Source of the DNA: Armatimonadota bacterium
GTDB taxonomy: Bacteria > Armatimonadota > Hebobacteria > CAIYQO01
Assembly: GCA_022708765.1 (NCBI GenBank)
Contig: JAKIYB010000315.1
Location: forward strand, 1 to 5,787
Direction of reading: 5' to 3'
Length of the DNA: 5,787 nucleotides
Shown here: piece after piece, positions 4,492 through 5,787 of the stretch
Numbering within the stretch: position 1 is the stretch's first letter
Layout: each line of letters opens with the position of its first letter
Translations under genes and position numbers: made by a program
The notes under the pieces: model-generated
Databases searched by the model: none
What the model was told of the DNA's origin: nothing
Seen by the model: the letters and a program-made list of their open reading frames with translations, nothing else

Positions 4492-5760
4492 ATGACGACG
4501 ATGACCCGTGTTGAGCAGGCGTATGCGCTGGCGCGCGAGCAGTATGCGGCGCTGGGAGTGGATTGCGAGGCGGCGCTGGCGGCGCTGAAGGGGATTGCCA
4601 TCTCGCTGCATTGCTGGCAAGGCGATGACGTGAGTGGATTCGAACACGGGGACGATTTGAGCGGCAGCGGACTGGCGGCTACGGGGAACTATCCCGGCAA
4701 GGCGCGCACGGCGGACGAACTGCGGGCAGATTTAGAGATGGCCTTTCGCATGATTCCCGGCGCGCACCGCCTCAACCTGCACTCGCTGTATGCCGAGACG
4801 GGCGGCAAAAAGGTGGACCGCGACGCGCTTTCACCCGAGCATTTTGCCAACTGGTTGTCCTGGGCGCAGGGGCAGGGATGCGGGTTGGACTTCAATCCCT
4901 CTTTCTTCGCACATCCGAAAGCCGCCGACGGCTTCACACTGGCGCACCAAGACGCGGGCATTCGCCGTTTCTGGATTGACCACGGCATCGCCTGCCGGCG
5001 TATCGGCGCGCACTTTGGGAAGGTGCTGGGCACACCGTGCGTGACGAACGTGTGGATTCCCGACGGCTACAAGGACACGCCGGTTGACCGGTTGGCGCAT
5101 CGCCGCCTGTTGAAGGACTCGCTGGACGCCGTCTTTGCTGAGAAGATTGACCGCGCGTACCTGCTTGACGCGGTAGAGGGAAAACTCTTCGGCATCGGCT
5201 CTGAGAGTTACGTGGCCGGTTCGCACGAGTTCTACATTGGCTACGCTGTCGCCAACGGCACGCTGCTCTGTCTCGACGCCGGGCACTTTCACCCGACGGA
5301 GACCATTGCCGATAAGATCTCCAGCGTGCTGCTCTATGTGGATGAAATCCTGCTCCACGTGAGCCGGGGGGTGCGCTGGGACAGCGACCACGTGGTGGTG
5401 CTTTCCGACGATCTGCGCGCCATCGCCGAGGAGATCGTGCGCGGCGGTTTCCTTAACCGCGTGCATATCGGCCTCGACTTTTTCGACGCCAGCATCAACC
5501 GCGTGGCGGCATGGGCCATCGGCGCGCGCGGCATGGAGAAGGCGCTGCTGCTGGCGCTGCTCGAGCCCACTGATACCCTGCGCCGGTACGAGGTTGCCGG
5601 TGATTTCACCAGCCGCCTCGCCCTGCTCGAAGAACTGAAGACGCTCCCCGCCGGCGCGGTGTGGGACATGTACTGCCTGCGCGAGGACGTGCCGCTCGGG
5701 ATGAACTGGCTTGACGAGGTAAAGACCTATGAGACGCGGGTATTGACGGAGCGAGGGTAG
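4492..5760 (+). CDS. rhaA: L-rhamnose isomerase
   Basis: This cytosolic, metal-dependent enzyme (EC 5.3.1.14) interconverts L-rhamnose and L-rhamnulose, the first step of the phosphorylating rhamnose pathway before rhamnulokinase and the aldolase. At 422 residues it matches E. coli RhaA (419) in length and is similar throughout: HCWQGDDVSGFE near residue 40, ATGNYPGKAR, GLDFNPSFFAHP, VEGKLFGIGSESY, LDAGHFHPTE, VRWDSDHVV and IGLDFFDASINR. By alignment with the E. coli enzyme from memory, the structural metal ligands are E229, D262, H289 and D329, and the catalytic-site ligands are H265, D297 and D299; all are present. The chosen ATG is placed best for the GAGGGAG ribosome-binding site; a second ATG nine bases on would be poorly spaced. 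The gene follows the membrane-protein gene by 79 nt with no clear promoter between, so it may be read through. No other rhamnose gene is visible in the window. Confidence 0.97.
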   Translation: MTTMTRVEQAYALAREQYAALGVDCEAALAALKGIAISLHCWQGDDVSGFEHGDDLSGSGLAATGNYPGKARTADELRADLEMAFRMIPGAHRLNLHSLYAETGGKKVDRDALSPEHFANWLSWAQGQGCGLDFNPSFFAHPKAADGFTLAHQDAGIRRFWIDHGIACRRIGAHFGKVLGTPCVTNVWIPDGYKDTPVDRLAHRRLLKDSLDAVFAEKIDRAYLLDAVEGKLFGIGSESYVAGSHEFYIGYAVANGTLLCLDAGHFHPTETIADKISSVLLYVDEILLHVSRGVRWDSDHVVVLSDDLRAIAEEIVRGGFLNRVHIGLDFFDASINRVAAWAIGARGMEKALLLALLEPTDTLRRYEVAGDFTSRLALLEELKTLPAGAVWDMYCLREDVPLGMNWLDEVKTYETRVLTERG

Positions 5761-5787
5761 ACACATCGAAGATAGCGATTGACAATA

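Noticed and set aside
5779..5784. TTGACA after rhaA, considered as the -35 of a downstream promoter
   Set aside because: The window ends three bases later, so no -10 can be examined.

Overview
This is a GC-rich bacterial window (sampled coding lines are about 60% GC). It holds four plus-strand protein genes and one non-coding gap of about 800 bp. The taxon cannot be fixed from the sequence. Free-living, carbohydrate-using Gram-negative-type bacteria such as Armatimonadota, Planctomycetota or Chloroflexota would fit, because the ADP-ribosylglycohydrolase subfamily seen here (EDDDxNY and DTDCN signatures) and the dispersed palindrome near 2051 are, as I recall them, common there. This placement is inference.

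Layout. (1) 2-505 is the 3' part of a MobA-like nucleotidyltransferase gene. Its stop codon overlaps the next start as ATGA. (2) 502-1851 is an ADP-ribosylglycohydrolase-family protein with an N-terminal extension of about 100 residues; the pair looks translationally coupled. (3) 1852-2648 has no convincing gene. It contains a MITE-like inverted-repeat element (1904-2004), a perfect 10-bp-arm palindrome of a dispersed-repeat type (2051-2074), and an AT-rich segment (about 45% GC over 2161-2460). That segment carries a near-consensus sigma-70 promoter (TTGACA, 17 bp, TATATT) with a perfect 13-bp operator-like palindrome on its expected start site, a second palindrome at 2348, and a possible terminator hairpin at 2475-2507. 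A second, extended -10 promoter (2611-2619) sits just before the next gene. (4) 2649-4412 is a three-pass membrane protein with a long extracytoplasmic coiled coil, a Gln/Gly-rich linker and a conserved-looking C-terminal segment. It resembles the DUF4175-like proteins usually found with MoxR/DUF58 genes. (5) 4492-5760 is L-rhamnose isomerase (rhaA), complete and with all metal ligands. Its Shine-Dalgarno lies inside a strong predicted leader hairpin (4440-4486).

The four genes do not form one obvious pathway. The first two act as one unit. The membrane-protein gene has its own promoter. rhaA, 79 nt downstream, may be reached by read-through and controlled at translation by its leader. The most interesting signals are regulatory rather than coding: the SD-masking hairpin before rhaA, and the strong promoter with operator in the gap, which has no recognisable coding target of its own and could make a small RNA or a long regulated leader.
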